DNA of 64,000 nucleotides from Streptomyces sp. CA-210063 (GCF_024612015.1 NZ_CP102512.1:9238001-9302000), one strand, 5' to 3'. Positions 21,507 through 31,000 are shown, counted from the stretch's first letter. Notes: generated from the letters alone by a model not told the origin. A program made the numbers and translations.

Positions 21507-22433
21507 TCACGCCCACGAAACCCCGGGCGGAAGCGGACGCCCCTGGAGGCGGAACTCTTCGAGCGTCTCCAGGAACCGCACCGTCACGGCCGGGAGCGTC
21601 CGCCGAACGCGCAGCACGATGTCCAGGCGTCGGTCCACCACGGGGTCCACCAGAGGACGGCAGACGACGGGTCCGGCACCCATCAGCGGGAGCACGAGGG
21701 CGGGCATCGCCGACACCCCGAGGCCGGCGGTCACCAGTCCGCCCACGGTCGCGATACTGCCCGCCTCGGCCGCCGGTACCGCGTGCGCGTCGATCTGGGC
21801 GAACGCCGCGTCGGTGAGCCGGCGCACGCTCGAGTCGCGCCCGACGGCCAGGAACGGTTGACGAGCCAGGTCCTCCCAGGCGAGCTCGTGGCGATCGGCG
21901 AGCGGGTGGCCCTCCGGCAGCACCGCGACGAAGCGGTCCCTGACCAGGGGGCGGTGCTCCAACTGCTCCGGCGGGTTGCCGACGGTGGTGATCGCGAAGT
22001 CGGCGTCGCCGGACAGGACCCGGTCCAGTACCGACCGCTCCAGGCCGTCGAGGAGGCGTACCGCCACCTGCGGCCGCCGCTCGCGGAAGTCGGAGATCAC
22101 CTGCGGCAGAAGCACCGCGGCAACCGAGGGAAGGGTGGCCACGGCGACCGTTCCCGACTCGCCGAGCAGGTACCGCCTGAGCTCCTTCATGCCCGCCCGG
22201 TGAGCGGTGACGATCTGCTCGGCGACACGCAGGGCCTCGACGCCCGCCGCGGTCAACTGCACGTTACGGGTGTCCCGTTCGAGGAGTTGCACGCCGAGCT
22301 GTCGCTCCAGATCCGCGACCGCGCGGCTGAGTGAGGACTGGGACACGTGCATCTCCGCGGCGGCCGCGGTGAAGCTCGCGGCCCGGGCGACGGCCGCGTA
22401 CGCCGCCAGTTGACGCAGGGTGGTGGCCTCCAT
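21507..22433 (-). CDS. LysR-family transcriptional regulator
   Basis: Encodes 308 aa from ATG 22433. The N-terminal winged HTH is clear (TTLRQLAAYAAVARAASFTA, EMHVSQSSLSRAVADLERQL). It is followed by a periplasmic-binding-like effector domain (TVAVATLPSVAAVLLPQVI, FAITTVG, RPLVRDRFVAVLPEGHPLAD). It is divergent from the citrate-type transporter and lies on the same strand upstream of the CoA-transferase/lyase pair. Matching palindromes in front of both units suggest it activates both when its carboxylate substrate is present. Confidence 0.94.
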   Translation of the reverse strand: MEATTLRQLAAYAAVARAASFTAAAAEMHVSQSSLSRAVADLERQLGVQLLERDTRNVQLTAAGVEALRVAEQIVTAHRAGMKELRRYLLGESGTVAVATLPSVAAVLLPQVISDFRERRPQVAVRLLDGLERSVLDRVLSGDADFAITTVGNPPEQLEHRPLVRDRFVAVLPEGHPLADRHELAWEDLARQPFLAVGRDSSVRRLTDAAFAQIDAHAVPAAEAGSIATVGGLVTAGLGVSAMPALVLPLMGAGPVVCRPLVDPVVDRRLDIVLRVRRTLPAVTVRFLETLEEFRLQGRPLPPGVSWA

Positions 22434-22467
22434 GGCCGACGAGCATAGGGCTCGCCCGCTTGCATTG

Positions 22468-22482
22468 ATGCGCTTATCGCAT
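22468..22482. promoter_or_regulatory. ATGCG-N5-CGCAT palindrome between lysR and the transporter
   Basis: ATGCGCTTATCGCAT sits 35 bp from the LysR start and 135 bp from the transporter start. It has the same arms and spacing as the site at 21466-21480 and fits the T-N11-A form of LysR boxes. Confidence 0.6.
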
Positions 22483-22616
22483 GGACAGATCTCGGTTTGA
22501 TGCTGGACACCGATCCACCGGTGCTCCGAAACTCTCGCGTAACACCTCGGCCCGCCTCCCCCGCCCAGCCCCGCCCACCGCCGCCGAGGGCCGTCCCCGA
22601 GAAAGCGAGCGCCGCC

Positions 22617-23963
22617 ATGCTGGCAGCCCTGGGCTTCGCCACGATCGCCGTCCTCCTGCTGCTCACCATGACCAAACGCGCCTCGGTACTGGTCGCTCTG
22701 ATCCTGCTTCCGGTGCTGGCGGCGCTCATCGGCGGATTCGCGGGCGACCTGGGGGAGTTGATTCTCGGGGGGCTGTCCAAGGTGGCCCCCACCGGCATCA
22801 TGATCGCCTTCGCGGTCCTGTACTTCAGCCTGATGGTGGACGCGGGGCTCTTCGACCCCCTGATCCGCGGACTGTTGCGGGCGGCGCAGGGCGACCCGTT
22901 GCGGATCACCGTCGCCACGGCCGTCCTCACGCTGTGCGTGGCCCTGGACGGCGACGGTGCCTCCACCTTCCTCATCACCGTCTCCGCACTGCTGCCGGTC
23001 TACAAGAGGCTCGGCATGAACCCCCTGGTGCTGTCCGGCGTCGTCTGCCTGGGCGCGGGCGTGATGAACATGGTTCCCTGGGGTGGCCCGACGGTACGCG
23101 CCATGGCGGCACTGAAGCTGGACAGTTCCGACGTCTTCAACCCCGTGCTGCCCGCGATGGGCTTCGGTGTCGTCTGGGTGTTGGTGGCCTCCTACCTGCT
23201 CGGCCGCCGGGAGCGCAACCGTCTTGCCGCGCTGTCCCCGCAGGGTCCGGTCACGGACGTGCGCACGGCCGACGGGCAGGAGCGTCTGGCCCTTCGGCCC
23301 TCCGGGGACGGGCCCGGCACCGTCCACGTCCCGCCGCTGCCGCGGACCTGGCTGAACATCTTCAATCTCCTGCTCACCATCGCTCTCCTGGTCTGCCTGA
23401 TCCAGGAAGTGATGCCACTTCCGGTGCTGTTCGTCCTCGGGTTCGCGATCGCGGCGCTGGTCAACCACCCCACCTGGGAACAGCAACAGGCGCTGCTCGA
23501 CAAGCACGCCAAGAGCGTGGTCCTGGTCACCACGATGATCTTCGCGGCCGGCGTCCTCACCGGGATCCTCACCGGCACCAAGATGATCGACGAGATGGGC
23601 GAGACGCTCGTCTCCGTCGTCCCCGACTCCTTCGGCTCGCACCTGCCCGTCGCGGTGGCCGTCACCGGCATGCCGCTGAGCCTGGTCTTCACCCCGGACG
23701 CCTACTACTTCGGCGTACTGCCCGTACTCGCCGAGACCGCGCAGGGCTTCGGCACGGACCCGGCCGAGGTCGCCAGGGCCGCCATTCTCGGCCAGATGAC
23801 CACGGGGTTCCCGCTCAGCCCGCTCACCGCGTCCACGTTCATCCTGGTCGGCATGAGCGGTGTGTCGCTCGGCGAACACCAGCGCTTCATCTTCCGCTGG
23901 GCCTTCGCCACCACCCTGGTCATGACCGCCGGCGCCCTGCTGACCGGTGCGTTCTCCCTGTGA
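22617..23963 (+). CDS. CitMHS-family citrate/dicarboxylate:proton symporter
   Basis: Encodes 448 aa from ATG 22617; further in-frame starts at 22497/22500 add a Pro-rich leader not expected in the family. About 11-12 transmembrane segments span the protein. Family-typical stretches are LVALILLPVLAALIGGFAGD, VLYFSLMVDAGLFDPLIRGL and TLCVALDGDGASTFLITVSA, then PWGGPTVRAMAAL and FTPDAYYFGVLPVL. CitMHS proteins import metal-complexed citrate or related acids. Its divergence from the LysR gene and nearness to a CoA-transferase/CitE-like lyase suggest that it brings in the substrate of that pathway. Confidence 0.92.
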   Translation: MLAALGFATIAVLLLLTMTKRASVLVALILLPVLAALIGGFAGDLGELILGGLSKVAPTGIMIAFAVLYFSLMVDAGLFDPLIRGLLRAAQGDPLRITVATAVLTLCVALDGDGASTFLITVSALLPVYKRLGMNPLVLSGVVCLGAGVMNMVPWGGPTVRAMAALKLDSSDVFNPVLPAMGFGVVWVLVASYLLGRRERNRLAALSPQGPVTDVRTADGQERLALRPSGDGPGTVHVPPLPRTWLNIFNLLLTIALLVCLIQEVMPLPVLFVLGFAIAALVNHPTWEQQQALLDKHAKSVVLVTTMIFAAGVLTGILTGTKMIDEMGETLVSVVPDSFGSHLPVAVAVTGMPLSLVFTPDAYYFGVLPVLAETAQGFGTDPAEVARAAILGQMTTGFPLSPLTASTFILVGMSGVSLGEHQRFIFRWAFATTLVMTAGALLTGAFSL

Positions 23964-24137
23964 CCGGTGTCCCGGGCCCGAGCGGAGTCCCCGCCGGCCG
24001 CGGGCTCCCGGCAGCCACCGCACATGCCGCTCAGACCTCCGACGTGCCACCCGCTTCCGGGAGTCCGGAGCTGGGCGAACGGATCCACACACCCCAGGCA
24101 CCCGGTCCGGGTGCCCCACCGACCGAGACGAGGACCC

Positions 24138-25532
24138 ATGAGAGGGATCACCAGACGTACGGCGCTCGCGGTCACCGCGGGTGCGGTCGCGGCGCCGGCC
24201 GTGGGCACGGCGACCGCCTTGGCCGCCGACACCACGACAGCCACATCCCAAGGACGACATGCGGCCTCCGGGCCCAATCCGGTCCTGCGGACGGACCTCG
24301 TCACGCGGGTCACACCGAGGAACAACTGGCTGGTGACAGCCGTCGCCCTCCGGTACTCGCATCCCATTGACCTGCGCGGCGCGGTGATCCCTCCCTCGGC
24401 CTTCCAGGTGAAGGCCACCGTGGGCGGACAAACAGCGGCTCGCACGGTGACCCGGGTCTACTCCAGCACCACCGCAGAAGTGGACGACCGATCTCACCCC
24501 GGACGGCCGGGGGACCGCCTGATCATCGAACTCGACCCGAACGACTCCAACGCGCGGGCCGCGGGCACCGACCCCCTTCCCCTCGACCGCGCCTACTCCG
24601 TCAGACAAGTGGCGGACGTGCACACCCCTGAAGGCGAACCAGTGCTCAAGGCCGGCCCGTTCGCGAGCCGGAACGATGACGTCATCACTCCCGTGGTCGA
24701 CGACTTCGCCGCCGGTTCCTTCACCGACTCCGCGGGTTTCGAACTGGACTTCCGGCTGTACCAGCCCGCGGGATTCGTACGGAACCCGCAGACGCGCAAG
24801 CGGTATCCGCTCGTCGTCACCCTGCACGGCGGCGGCGAAGTCGCGGACAACAACATGACCCAGCTCACCTCCAACCGGATCGCGGTCACGTTCGCCAAAC
24901 CGGAACGACAGCGCCGCGACCCCGCGTTCGTCCTGTCCCCGCAGATCCCCCTGCCCCGCCCCATGGACGGACCCGACGGCACGGACTGGACCGACGCCAA
25001 GGTCCAGGCCGCGCTGATCGAACTCATCGACACCTTCGTGAGCGAGCACTCCCGCAACGTGGACACAGCCCGGCTCTATCTCGTCGGCCTGTCCTCGGGC
25101 GGGCGCGGTATCTACAGCCTGCTGGCGAAGCGCCCCGACATGTTCGCGGCCGCTCTGCCCACGGCCGGCTGGGGCGACCCGGCCACCATGGAGAGGATCA
25201 CGCACATCCCGATCTGGGCCGACCACTCCGTCGACGACCCGATCGTCCCCTACCGGGAGGGCCGGTTCGGCAAGCCCGGCACCTGGACACTGATGAACGC
25301 GCTGGAGACCGCCGGCGCACGGATCACCCGTGGGGAGTGGGCCAACGACCTGCCGAAGGCACAGTTCGAGGCCCGGTCAAGGGCTCTCCTACGGCAGGCC
25401 CGGGCCACGCGCAGCCACGTACTGTTCACGAGCTACACGGCCGGAACGACACCGGTGAACCCACACCTCTCATGGGCCCAGACGTACGAGAACGACGTGG
25501 TCGTCGACTGGCTCTTCGCACAGTCCCGCTAG
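24138..25532 (+). CDS. Tat-exported PHB-depolymerase-like esterase
   Basis: Encodes 464 aa; ATG 24138 follows ACGAGGACCC. The twin-arginine signal RGITRRTALAVTAGAVAAPA suggests Tat export. Residues about 45-185 are a beta-rich N-terminal domain. From about 200 there is an alpha/beta hydrolase: YPLVVTLHGGGEVADNN (oxyanion), nucleophile Ser319 in VGLSSGGRG, Asp in DHSVDDPIVPY and a late His in NPHLSW. This two-domain layout matches esterases with an N-terminal Ig-like domain. The substrate could be aryl esters or polyesters. A second secreted hydrolase starts 74 bp downstream, probably in the same transcript. Confidence 0.85.
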   Translation: MRGITRRTALAVTAGAVAAPAVGTATALAADTTTATSQGRHAASGPNPVLRTDLVTRVTPRNNWLVTAVALRYSHPIDLRGAVIPPSAFQVKATVGGQTAARTVTRVYSSTTAEVDDRSHPGRPGDRLIIELDPNDSNARAAGTDPLPLDRAYSVRQVADVHTPEGEPVLKAGPFASRNDDVITPVVDDFAAGSFTDSAGFELDFRLYQPAGFVRNPQTRKRYPLVVTLHGGGEVADNNMTQLTSNRIAVTFAKPERQRRDPAFVLSPQIPLPRPMDGPDGTDWTDAKVQAALIELIDTFVSEHSRNVDTARLYLVGLSSGGRGIYSLLAKRPDMFAAALPTAGWGDPATMERITHIPIWADHSVDDPIVPYREGRFGKPGTWTLMNALETAGARITRGEWANDLPKAQFEARSRALLRQARATRSHVLFTSYTAGTTPVNPHLSWAQTYENDVVVDWLFAQSR

Positions 25533-25606
25533 CCGCCGCACGCGGCGCCCCTTCGCGCACCCAGCTGTCCGGTTACCGCGCTCTCACCGCCATCCGGAGG
25601 TAAGCA

Positions 25607-26938
25607 ATGCGTCCATCCAGTCGTTCGACCCACACCACCGTGCAGTTACGGACCCGACCCGGCGCCCTGACGGCACTGATCGCCCTGGTCACCACCATCG
25701 GCTTGGCGCTGACTCTGCTGACAGTCGCCGCCCCGCCTGCGGCCGCCGCCGACCTGCTGTCCCAAGGCAAACCCGCGACCTCCTCGTCCACCGAGAACGC
25801 GTCCACCCCCGCGTCGGCGGCGGTGGACGGCAACACCGGGACGCGCTGGTCGAGCACGTTCAGTGACCCGCAGTGGCTGAGAATCGATCTGGGCGCCACC
25901 GCCACCATCAGCCAAGTCGTGCTGCGCTGGGAGGCCGCGTACGCCCGCGCGTTCCAGATCCAGACCTCCGACAACGGCACCACCTGGACCACCGTCCACT
26001 CGACCACGACCGGCACCGGCGGCGTGCAGACCCTCGACGTGAACGGCAACGGCCGGTACGTCCGTCTCCATGGCACCCAGCGCGGCACCGCCTACGGCTA
26101 CTCGCTGTGGGAATTCCAGGTGTACGGCTCCGGTGGTGGCACCCCTCCGGGCAACGGGATCCCGGACCCGACGGCCGCTTCCCTGGAGGCCACCAACGGG
26201 CCGCTGACCACCGCCACCTACACGGTTCCCAGTCCCACCGGGTACGGCTCCGGCACGGTCACGTACCCCACGAACAGTGGCTCGTACCCGGGCGTCGTAC
26301 TGATGCCTGGCTATCAGGGCACACAGCAGAACCTGCAGTGGCTCGCACCCCGCCTCGCCTCCTGGGGCTTCGTCGTCATCAACGTCGGAACGAACACCCT
26401 CAGCGACGATCCCGCATCACGCGGCCGTCAGATCACCGCCGCCGGCACCCAGCTGCTCGCGCTCGGCGACGCCCCCGGCAACCCGATATCGGGGAAGCTC
26501 AACGGCACGCTCGGCGCGGTCGGTCACTCGATGGGCGGCGGTGGTGTCATGGCGGCCCTCCGGGACGACGCGCGCTTCCGGGCGGGCGTGCCCACGGCCC
26601 CGTACTACCCGAACGCGAACTTCTCGGGAGTCACCGAGCCGACGTTCTTCCTGACCTGTCAAAGCGACCCTGTCGCCCACGGCAACGACTACGCGGTGCC
26701 CTGGTACACCTCCATGTCCCAGGCCGAGAAGCTCTACATCGAGGTTCCGGGCGACCATCTGTGTCCGATGACGGGCTCCGGAAACAAGGCCAAGCAGGGC
26801 AAGTGGATCGTGTCGTTCCTCAGCCTCTGGCTGGGTGCCGACACCCGTTTCAGCCCGTTCCTGTGCGGTCCCGTACGTGATGCCGACAAGAACAACACGT
26901 CCCTGGTCACGCGCTGGATGGACACCTGCCCGTTCTGA
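25607..26938 (+). CDS. secreted CBM32-linked polyester hydrolase (PETase/cutinase lineage)
   Basis: Encodes 443 aa with a strong CGGAGG site before ATG 25607. A Sec signal peptide ends near residue 48. Residues 50-174 are an F5/8-type C (CBM32) module (SAAVDGNTGTRWSSTFSDPQ, QWLRIDLG). Residues 185-443 align in order with actinobacterial cutinase/PET-hydrolase enzymes: PDPTAASLEATNGPL, the oxyanion region VVLMPGYQGTQ, PRLASWGFVV, nucleophile Ser308 in GHSMGGGG, Asp354, His384, and the ending DTRFSPFLCGP. The aromatic Trp that follows the nucleophile in most PET hydrolases (TPW) is replaced by APYY. It probably cuts natural polyesters such as cutin. The CBM32 fusion is unusual. Confidence 0.9.
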   Translation: MRPSSRSTHTTVQLRTRPGALTALIALVTTIGLALTLLTVAAPPAAAADLLSQGKPATSSSTENASTPASAAVDGNTGTRWSSTFSDPQWLRIDLGATATISQVVLRWEAAYARAFQIQTSDNGTTWTTVHSTTTGTGGVQTLDVNGNGRYVRLHGTQRGTAYGYSLWEFQVYGSGGGTPPGNGIPDPTAASLEATNGPLTTATYTVPSPTGYGSGTVTYPTNSGSYPGVVLMPGYQGTQQNLQWLAPRLASWGFVVINVGTNTLSDDPASRGRQITAAGTQLLALGDAPGNPISGKLNGTLGAVGHSMGGGGVMAALRDDARFRAGVPTAPYYPNANFSGVTEPTFFLTCQSDPVAHGNDYAVPWYTSMSQAEKLYIEVPGDHLCPMTGSGNKAKQGKWIVSFLSLWLGADTRFSPFLCGPVRDADKNNTSLVTRWMDTCPF

Positions 26939-27170
26939 CCGCCTCGCTCGGACGGGCATAGCTCAACCCGCTGAGCGGCTCCCGGAGCCGCGCAGGACGG
27001 ACTGTCACTGCTCTGAGCCGGGAGCCGGGAGCCGGGAGTCGCCACCGCCCGACTCGGCGTCGCCAGCCCGGTTCCAGCCGATGGGCGGGGCCGATGCCGC
27101 CGATCGGCGGGGGTGGTGGGGTCCTCTGGCGGATTCCCCGCCGACCCGTGGCGTTTCCAGTCTGGAGGGC

Positions 27171-28349
27171 ATGAGACACGATGCAGTCACCGATGCCTCT
27201 TCGACGGCCGGAGTACGGGAGGGCGAGCAGCCGTCCACGGCCCGGCTGATCGGGCTGGACCTGGCCCGCGGCCTCGCCGTCTTCGGCATGTACGCGGTCC
27301 ATGTGGGTCCCGCCCCGGGCCAAGGCGGTGTCATCGGCTTCCTGATGGACTTGGCGCAAGGCCGCTCCTCCGCGCTGTTCGCTGTCCTGGCCGGCTTCGC
27401 GGTCGCCCTCATCACCGGGCGCCGCACACCGAAGACCGGGCAGGCCGGCCGCCAGGCCGTCGCCAAGGTCGTCGTCCGGGCTGTGATCCTGCTGGCTCTC
27501 GGCACCGCCCTGACCATGACCGGCACCCCGGTCGTGCCGATCCTCGCCTTCTACGGACTGTTCTTCCTGCTCGTGCTGCCGCTGTACCGGCTGGGCGCCA
27601 GGCCGCTGGCGCTGATCGCGGCGGGCTGGGCCCTGGTGGGCCCGCAGTTGCTGTATGTACTGAGGCCGGTGGTCGGCGACCGCGCGTTCCCCACCGTCGG
27701 CCAGGCCGACGGCATCGTCTCGCTGTTCTTCACCGGCGGCTATCCGGCCCTGACCTGGGTCCCGTTCGTCATCGCCGGCATGGCTGTCGCCCGCCTCGAC
27801 CTGGCCGCCACGGCTGTCCGGATCCGCCTCGCCCTCACCGGCGTCGCCCTCGCCGTCACCGGCTACGGCGGCTCCTGGCTGGCGCTGCGTCTCGTGCCCG
27901 GTGCCGCCGAAGCCGTCCGGAAAGCAGAAGGGGGATCGTCCATGTCGTCCTCATCGCCCGGCGGCGTCGGCCTCTTCGGCGACACCCCCGCCGGGCTGCT
28001 GGTCGCCTCCCCGCACAGTGAGGCGACCCTGTCCATCGTGGGCAACACCGGTGTGGCGATCCTGGTGCTGACCGTGTGCCTGGCCGCCATGGACGCCTTC
28101 CCCCGGCTGCGCGGCCTGGCCAGGCCCGTCATCGCGGTCGGCTCGATGTCGCTGACGGCGTACGTCTTCCACATCGTCGCCATCTGGCTCCTGGACACCG
28201 AGGAACTGACCGTCCAGCCCTTGTACATCCTGCTCGGCTTCATCGCGTCCGTCACCGTCCTCGCCACCATCTGGTTCCGCTTCTTCCAGCGGGGGCCGCT
28301 CGAATGGCTGATGGGCCGGGCGACCCAGGTGGCCCGGCGCATCCGATGA
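27171..28349 (+). CDS. DUF418/heparan-acetyltransferase-like membrane protein
   Basis: Encodes 392 aa; ATG 27171 is preceded by GGAGGG. About ten transmembrane segments are visible. It starts RLIGLDLARGLAVFGMYAVH, as in DUF1624/DUF418 acyltransferase-like proteins, and closes with the DUF418 pattern RPVIAVGSMSLTAYVFH and a final FRFFQRGPLEWLMG. Members are thought to move acyl groups across the membrane, but the substrate is unknown. A decayed paralogue lies at 18196-18640. A strong hairpin follows 26 bp after the stop. Confidence 0.88.
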   Translation: MRHDAVTDASSTAGVREGEQPSTARLIGLDLARGLAVFGMYAVHVGPAPGQGGVIGFLMDLAQGRSSALFAVLAGFAVALITGRRTPKTGQAGRQAVAKVVVRAVILLALGTALTMTGTPVVPILAFYGLFFLLVLPLYRLGARPLALIAAGWALVGPQLLYVLRPVVGDRAFPTVGQADGIVSLFFTGGYPALTWVPFVIAGMAVARLDLAATAVRIRLALTGVALAVTGYGGSWLALRLVPGAAEAVRKAEGGSSMSSSSPGGVGLFGDTPAGLLVASPHSEATLSIVGNTGVAILVLTVCLAAMDAFPRLRGLARPVIAVGSMSLTAYVFHIVAIWLLDTEELTVQPLYILLGFIASVTVLATIWFRFFQRGPLEWLMGRATQVARRIR

Positions 28350-28375
28350 GGCGCATCCGCGCCTGATCCGAAGCC

Positions 28376-28408
28376 GGCGCCCCGTACGGTACGGCCGTAC
28401 GGGGCGCC
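28376..28408. terminator. 14-bp perfect stem-loop terminator
   Basis: GGCGCCCCGTACGG (28376-28389) pairs exactly with 28395-28408 around a 5-base loop, just after the membrane protein gene. The rest of the 318-bp gap to the GntR gene (28409-28667) shows no gene. Confidence 0.8.
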
Positions 28409-28667
28409 GTTCGGCGGTCGTGGGAGTTCCGTGGACGTCGCCGACGACACGACGCGGCACGCGGCTGACGTTCGACACGATCGGCCCGCCGCCGCAGGCG
28501 CAACCCCCTGCGGTCGACCGCCCGTTGAGCCTGCGCCGCCTGCTCACCGACTTCGTCGAACCGCAGGACACGCAGCCCAGTATCATCAACGTCACCCTCG
28601 GCATGCGGACTCCGGAACAGGTCGGACGAACCGTGGTCCTGGGGCACGGTGGGGGGAGGGATGCGCG

Positions 28668-29390
28668 GTGTCTCTGACGGACAAGGCCATCGAGCGGATC
28701 CGTGAGCTGATCCGGACCGGTGCCCTGCCTCCGGGCTCCAAGCTCCCACCGGAGCCGGACCTGGCCGCCCAGCTGGGACTGTCCCGCAACCTCGCCCGGG
28801 AAGCGGTCAAGGCATTGGCCGTCGCGCGGGTCCTGGAGGTCCGGCGGGGGGACGGCACGTATGTGACCAGCCTCCAGCCGAGCCTGTTGCTGGAGGGGCT
28901 CGGCGGCGCGGTGGAACTGCTCCAGGGCGACTCGGTCGCACTGCAAGACCTCATGGAGGTACGGCGGCTCCTCGAACCAATGGCCACGGCACTTGCCGCC
29001 ACCCGCATCTCCGACGCCCAACTGGCCGAAGTGAAGCGGCACTTGGACGCCATGCGCGAGGCCCGCGACGACGTCGAGCAGCTCAACGCCCACGACGCCG
29101 CCTTCCACCGCGCGGTCGTCTCGGCCACGGGCAACGAGACCCTCCTCACCCTCCTGGAAGGCATCTCCGGCCGCACGCTGCGCGCTCGTATCTGGCGCGG
29201 TCTGGTCGACGACAAGGCCGCGGGCCGCACCCTCGCCGAGCACGAGGCGATCTTCAACGCGCTGTGCACCCGTGACGCCGCCCTCAGCCAGGCCGCCGCA
29301 CTGCTGCATGTGAGCAACACCGAGCAGTGGCTGAGGGAACACCTGCGATCGGGAGAAGCCCTCCCCTTCGGGACGACGGCGCGGAAGTGA
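28668..29390 (+). CDS. GntR-family regulator, FadR subfamily
   Basis: Encodes 240 aa from GTG 28668, 7 bases from GGAGGG. The N-terminal winged HTH is typical: AIERIRELIRTGALPPGSKL, PEPDLAAQLGLSRNLAREAV, then VLEVRRGDGTYV. The C-terminal all-helical FCD ligand domain has the metal/ligand pattern EVRRLLEP, HDAAFHRAVVSATGNETLL and LAEHEAIFNAL with the conserved His. FadR-type GntR proteins respond to carboxylates or sugar acids. It stands alone, and no adjacent target operon is evident on the same strand. Confidence 0.92.
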   Translation: MSLTDKAIERIRELIRTGALPPGSKLPPEPDLAAQLGLSRNLAREAVKALAVARVLEVRRGDGTYVTSLQPSLLLEGLGGAVELLQGDSVALQDLMEVRRLLEPMATALAATRISDAQLAEVKRHLDAMREARDDVEQLNAHDAAFHRAVVSATGNETLLTLLEGISGRTLRARIWRGLVDDKAAGRTLAEHEAIFNALCTRDAALSQAAALLHVSNTEQWLREHLRSGEALPFGTTARK

Positions 29391-29947
29391 CAGTACGAGG
29401 CGGATAGATGGGACGGGTGCATGGGGTGCACCGGTGACGAGGGTCATCCCCAGCACCGTTCAAGGCGCTCGAAGGCCACGATCACCTGCGGTTACGGTGG
29501 CGGGCGCCGACTCCCCAGGGCCGAGGGGTGCTGCTGGGCACGCCACCGATGTTCTCCCGGTACGGGAGGGGGTCATCCGGCGGTCAGAGTGGTCCATCAT
29601 GCAGGCGTCCTCTTCTGCGAGTGATGGCTCAATCAACGGCGGCTGACGGAACGGCGTTCAGTCCCGGCCCTCCCGTACTGGGCGGACAGGCCCGAACCGG
29701 CCGCACAAGCGCACCCGTATAAAACCACGTGATCCCGTCTGAGACATCCTATGAATGACAGAAACCGGGGATCGGCCACGCAGGGGTGAATTCTGTGCTG
29801 TTTCGTCCTCCAGGTGCTTCTGCCATGGGGTGTTGGCTGAACTTCCCCTTCACGTGTGGGTCGGGAAACGTCCCATGTGTGCGTGGTCGCTGGGCCCGTG
29901 CGATGCGCCCTCTCAGGCCCCACGCACTACGGATGCCGAAGGTGCGG
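29391..29947. other. 557-bp gap with no recognised gene
   Basis: This stretch between the GntR stop and the convergent LacI stop contains only short frames without ribosome sites. One AT-richer patch (about 29708-29765) stands out, but no promoter or hairpin with confidence. Confidence 0.5.
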
Positions 29948-31000
29948 TCAGGGTGTGCCGTTCCCTCGCCGTACCGGGCGTCGTGTCGACCGGCGAGGGG
30001 CCAGGACCGGCTGCACGAGCCGATGCCGGTCCACACCGCTGCGGGCGTTGATGAGAGCGAGCAGCAGATCGACCGCTTCGTCGCCCACCAGGTCCGGGCG
30101 GAGGCTGAGGGTGGTGACGGGCGGGGCCGTCGTCGCGTAATCCGGATCCTCACTGACGCACGCCACCAGCAGATCCTGCGGCACCCGAAGCCCGTGGTGC
30201 CGGGCGGCGGCGAGGATGTTGTGACCGGAGTCGGAGTAGACGCCGATGACGGCGTCCGGTCGTGGATCGCGGTCGAGCAGTCGGCCGACCGCGTCCCGTT
30301 CAGCGGTGAAGTAGTCGGGCAGGGAGGCGTACTCCTCGACGACGGCGGGCATGTCGTGCTCGGCGCACCAGGACGCGTAGGCACGTTCGATCAGATGCGG
30401 GTACTCGGCGTCGTGAAGCGGCTTGGAGAGCCCGATCCGCCGGGCGCCGACCTCAGTGAGATGGTCGAGCAGGAGGCGCAGGCCCGCGTCGTAGTCGGTG
30501 TCGACCCACGCGTCGCACCAGTGCGGTTGGGGCGGTCGGCCGTCGCAGACCATGGGGATGCCACGCTCCCGTAGCAGGGAACGCACCGGGTCGTCGGCGC
30601 GCGGATCGACGTGGATGACGCCGTCCATCGGCGTGTTGAGCCACATCCACCGTGACAACGAACTCGGCATCACCATGAGCAGGTAACCACGCTCATGCGC
30701 TGCGGCGATGGCGCTCAGCGCCAGCTGCGCGTAGTACGGGATCTCGGTGTACGGGACGGGAACGTCGCCGTATGTCGTCATCGTCAGACCGAGCACTCCG
30801 GTGCCGCCGCGGGCCAGGGCACGGGCCGTGCCGGCCGGGGCGTAACCGAGTTCGCGTGCCGCGGCGAGCACGCGCTGCCTGGTCGTCTCGGACAGCCGTC
30901 CGGTGCCGTTGAGCGCGTTCGACACCGTGGCCGTGGACACCTCGGCCCGCGCGGCCACGGCACCGAGCGTGGGGCGTTGCCAGACACGCGAACTCGCCAT
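29948..31000 (-). CDS. LacI-family transcriptional regulator
   Basis: Encodes 350 aa from ATG 31000. The N-terminal HTH and hinge are clear: TLGAVAARAEVSTATVSNAL, NGTGRLSETTRQRVLAAARE, LGYAPAGTARAL. The sugar-binding-fold domain follows (GVLGLTMTTYGD, VDTDYDAGLRLLLDHL, RPDAVIGVYSDSG) with the usual dimer interface. LacI proteins normally repress sugar-use genes; none lies next to it. It diverges from the ferric-reductase-like gene. Confidence 0.93.
   Translation of the reverse strand: MASSRVWQRPTLGAVAARAEVSTATVSNALNGTGRLSETTRQRVLAAARELGYAPAGTARALARGGTGVLGLTMTTYGDVPVPYTEIPYYAQLALSAIAAAHERGYLLMVMPSSLSRWMWLNTPMDGVIHVDPRADDPVRSLLRERGIPMVCDGRPPQPHWCDAWVDTDYDAGLRLLLDHLTEVGARRIGLSKPLHDAEYPHLIERAYASWCAEHDMPAVVEEYASLPDYFTAERDAVGRLLDRDPRPDAVIGVYSDSGHNILAAARHHGLRVPQDLLVACVSEDPDYATTAPPVTTLSLRPDLVGDEAVDLLLALINARSGVDRHRLVQPVLAPRRSTRRPVRRGNGTP

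Noticed and set aside
21507..25226. Long minus-strand frame of 1239 codons
   Set aside because: Only 21507-22433 is a real gene (LysR); the rest is antisense of the transporter and esterase genes.
29391..29947. Possible RNA gene in the 557-bp gap
   Set aside because: No tRNA cloverleaf, strong hairpin series or terminator could be made out.
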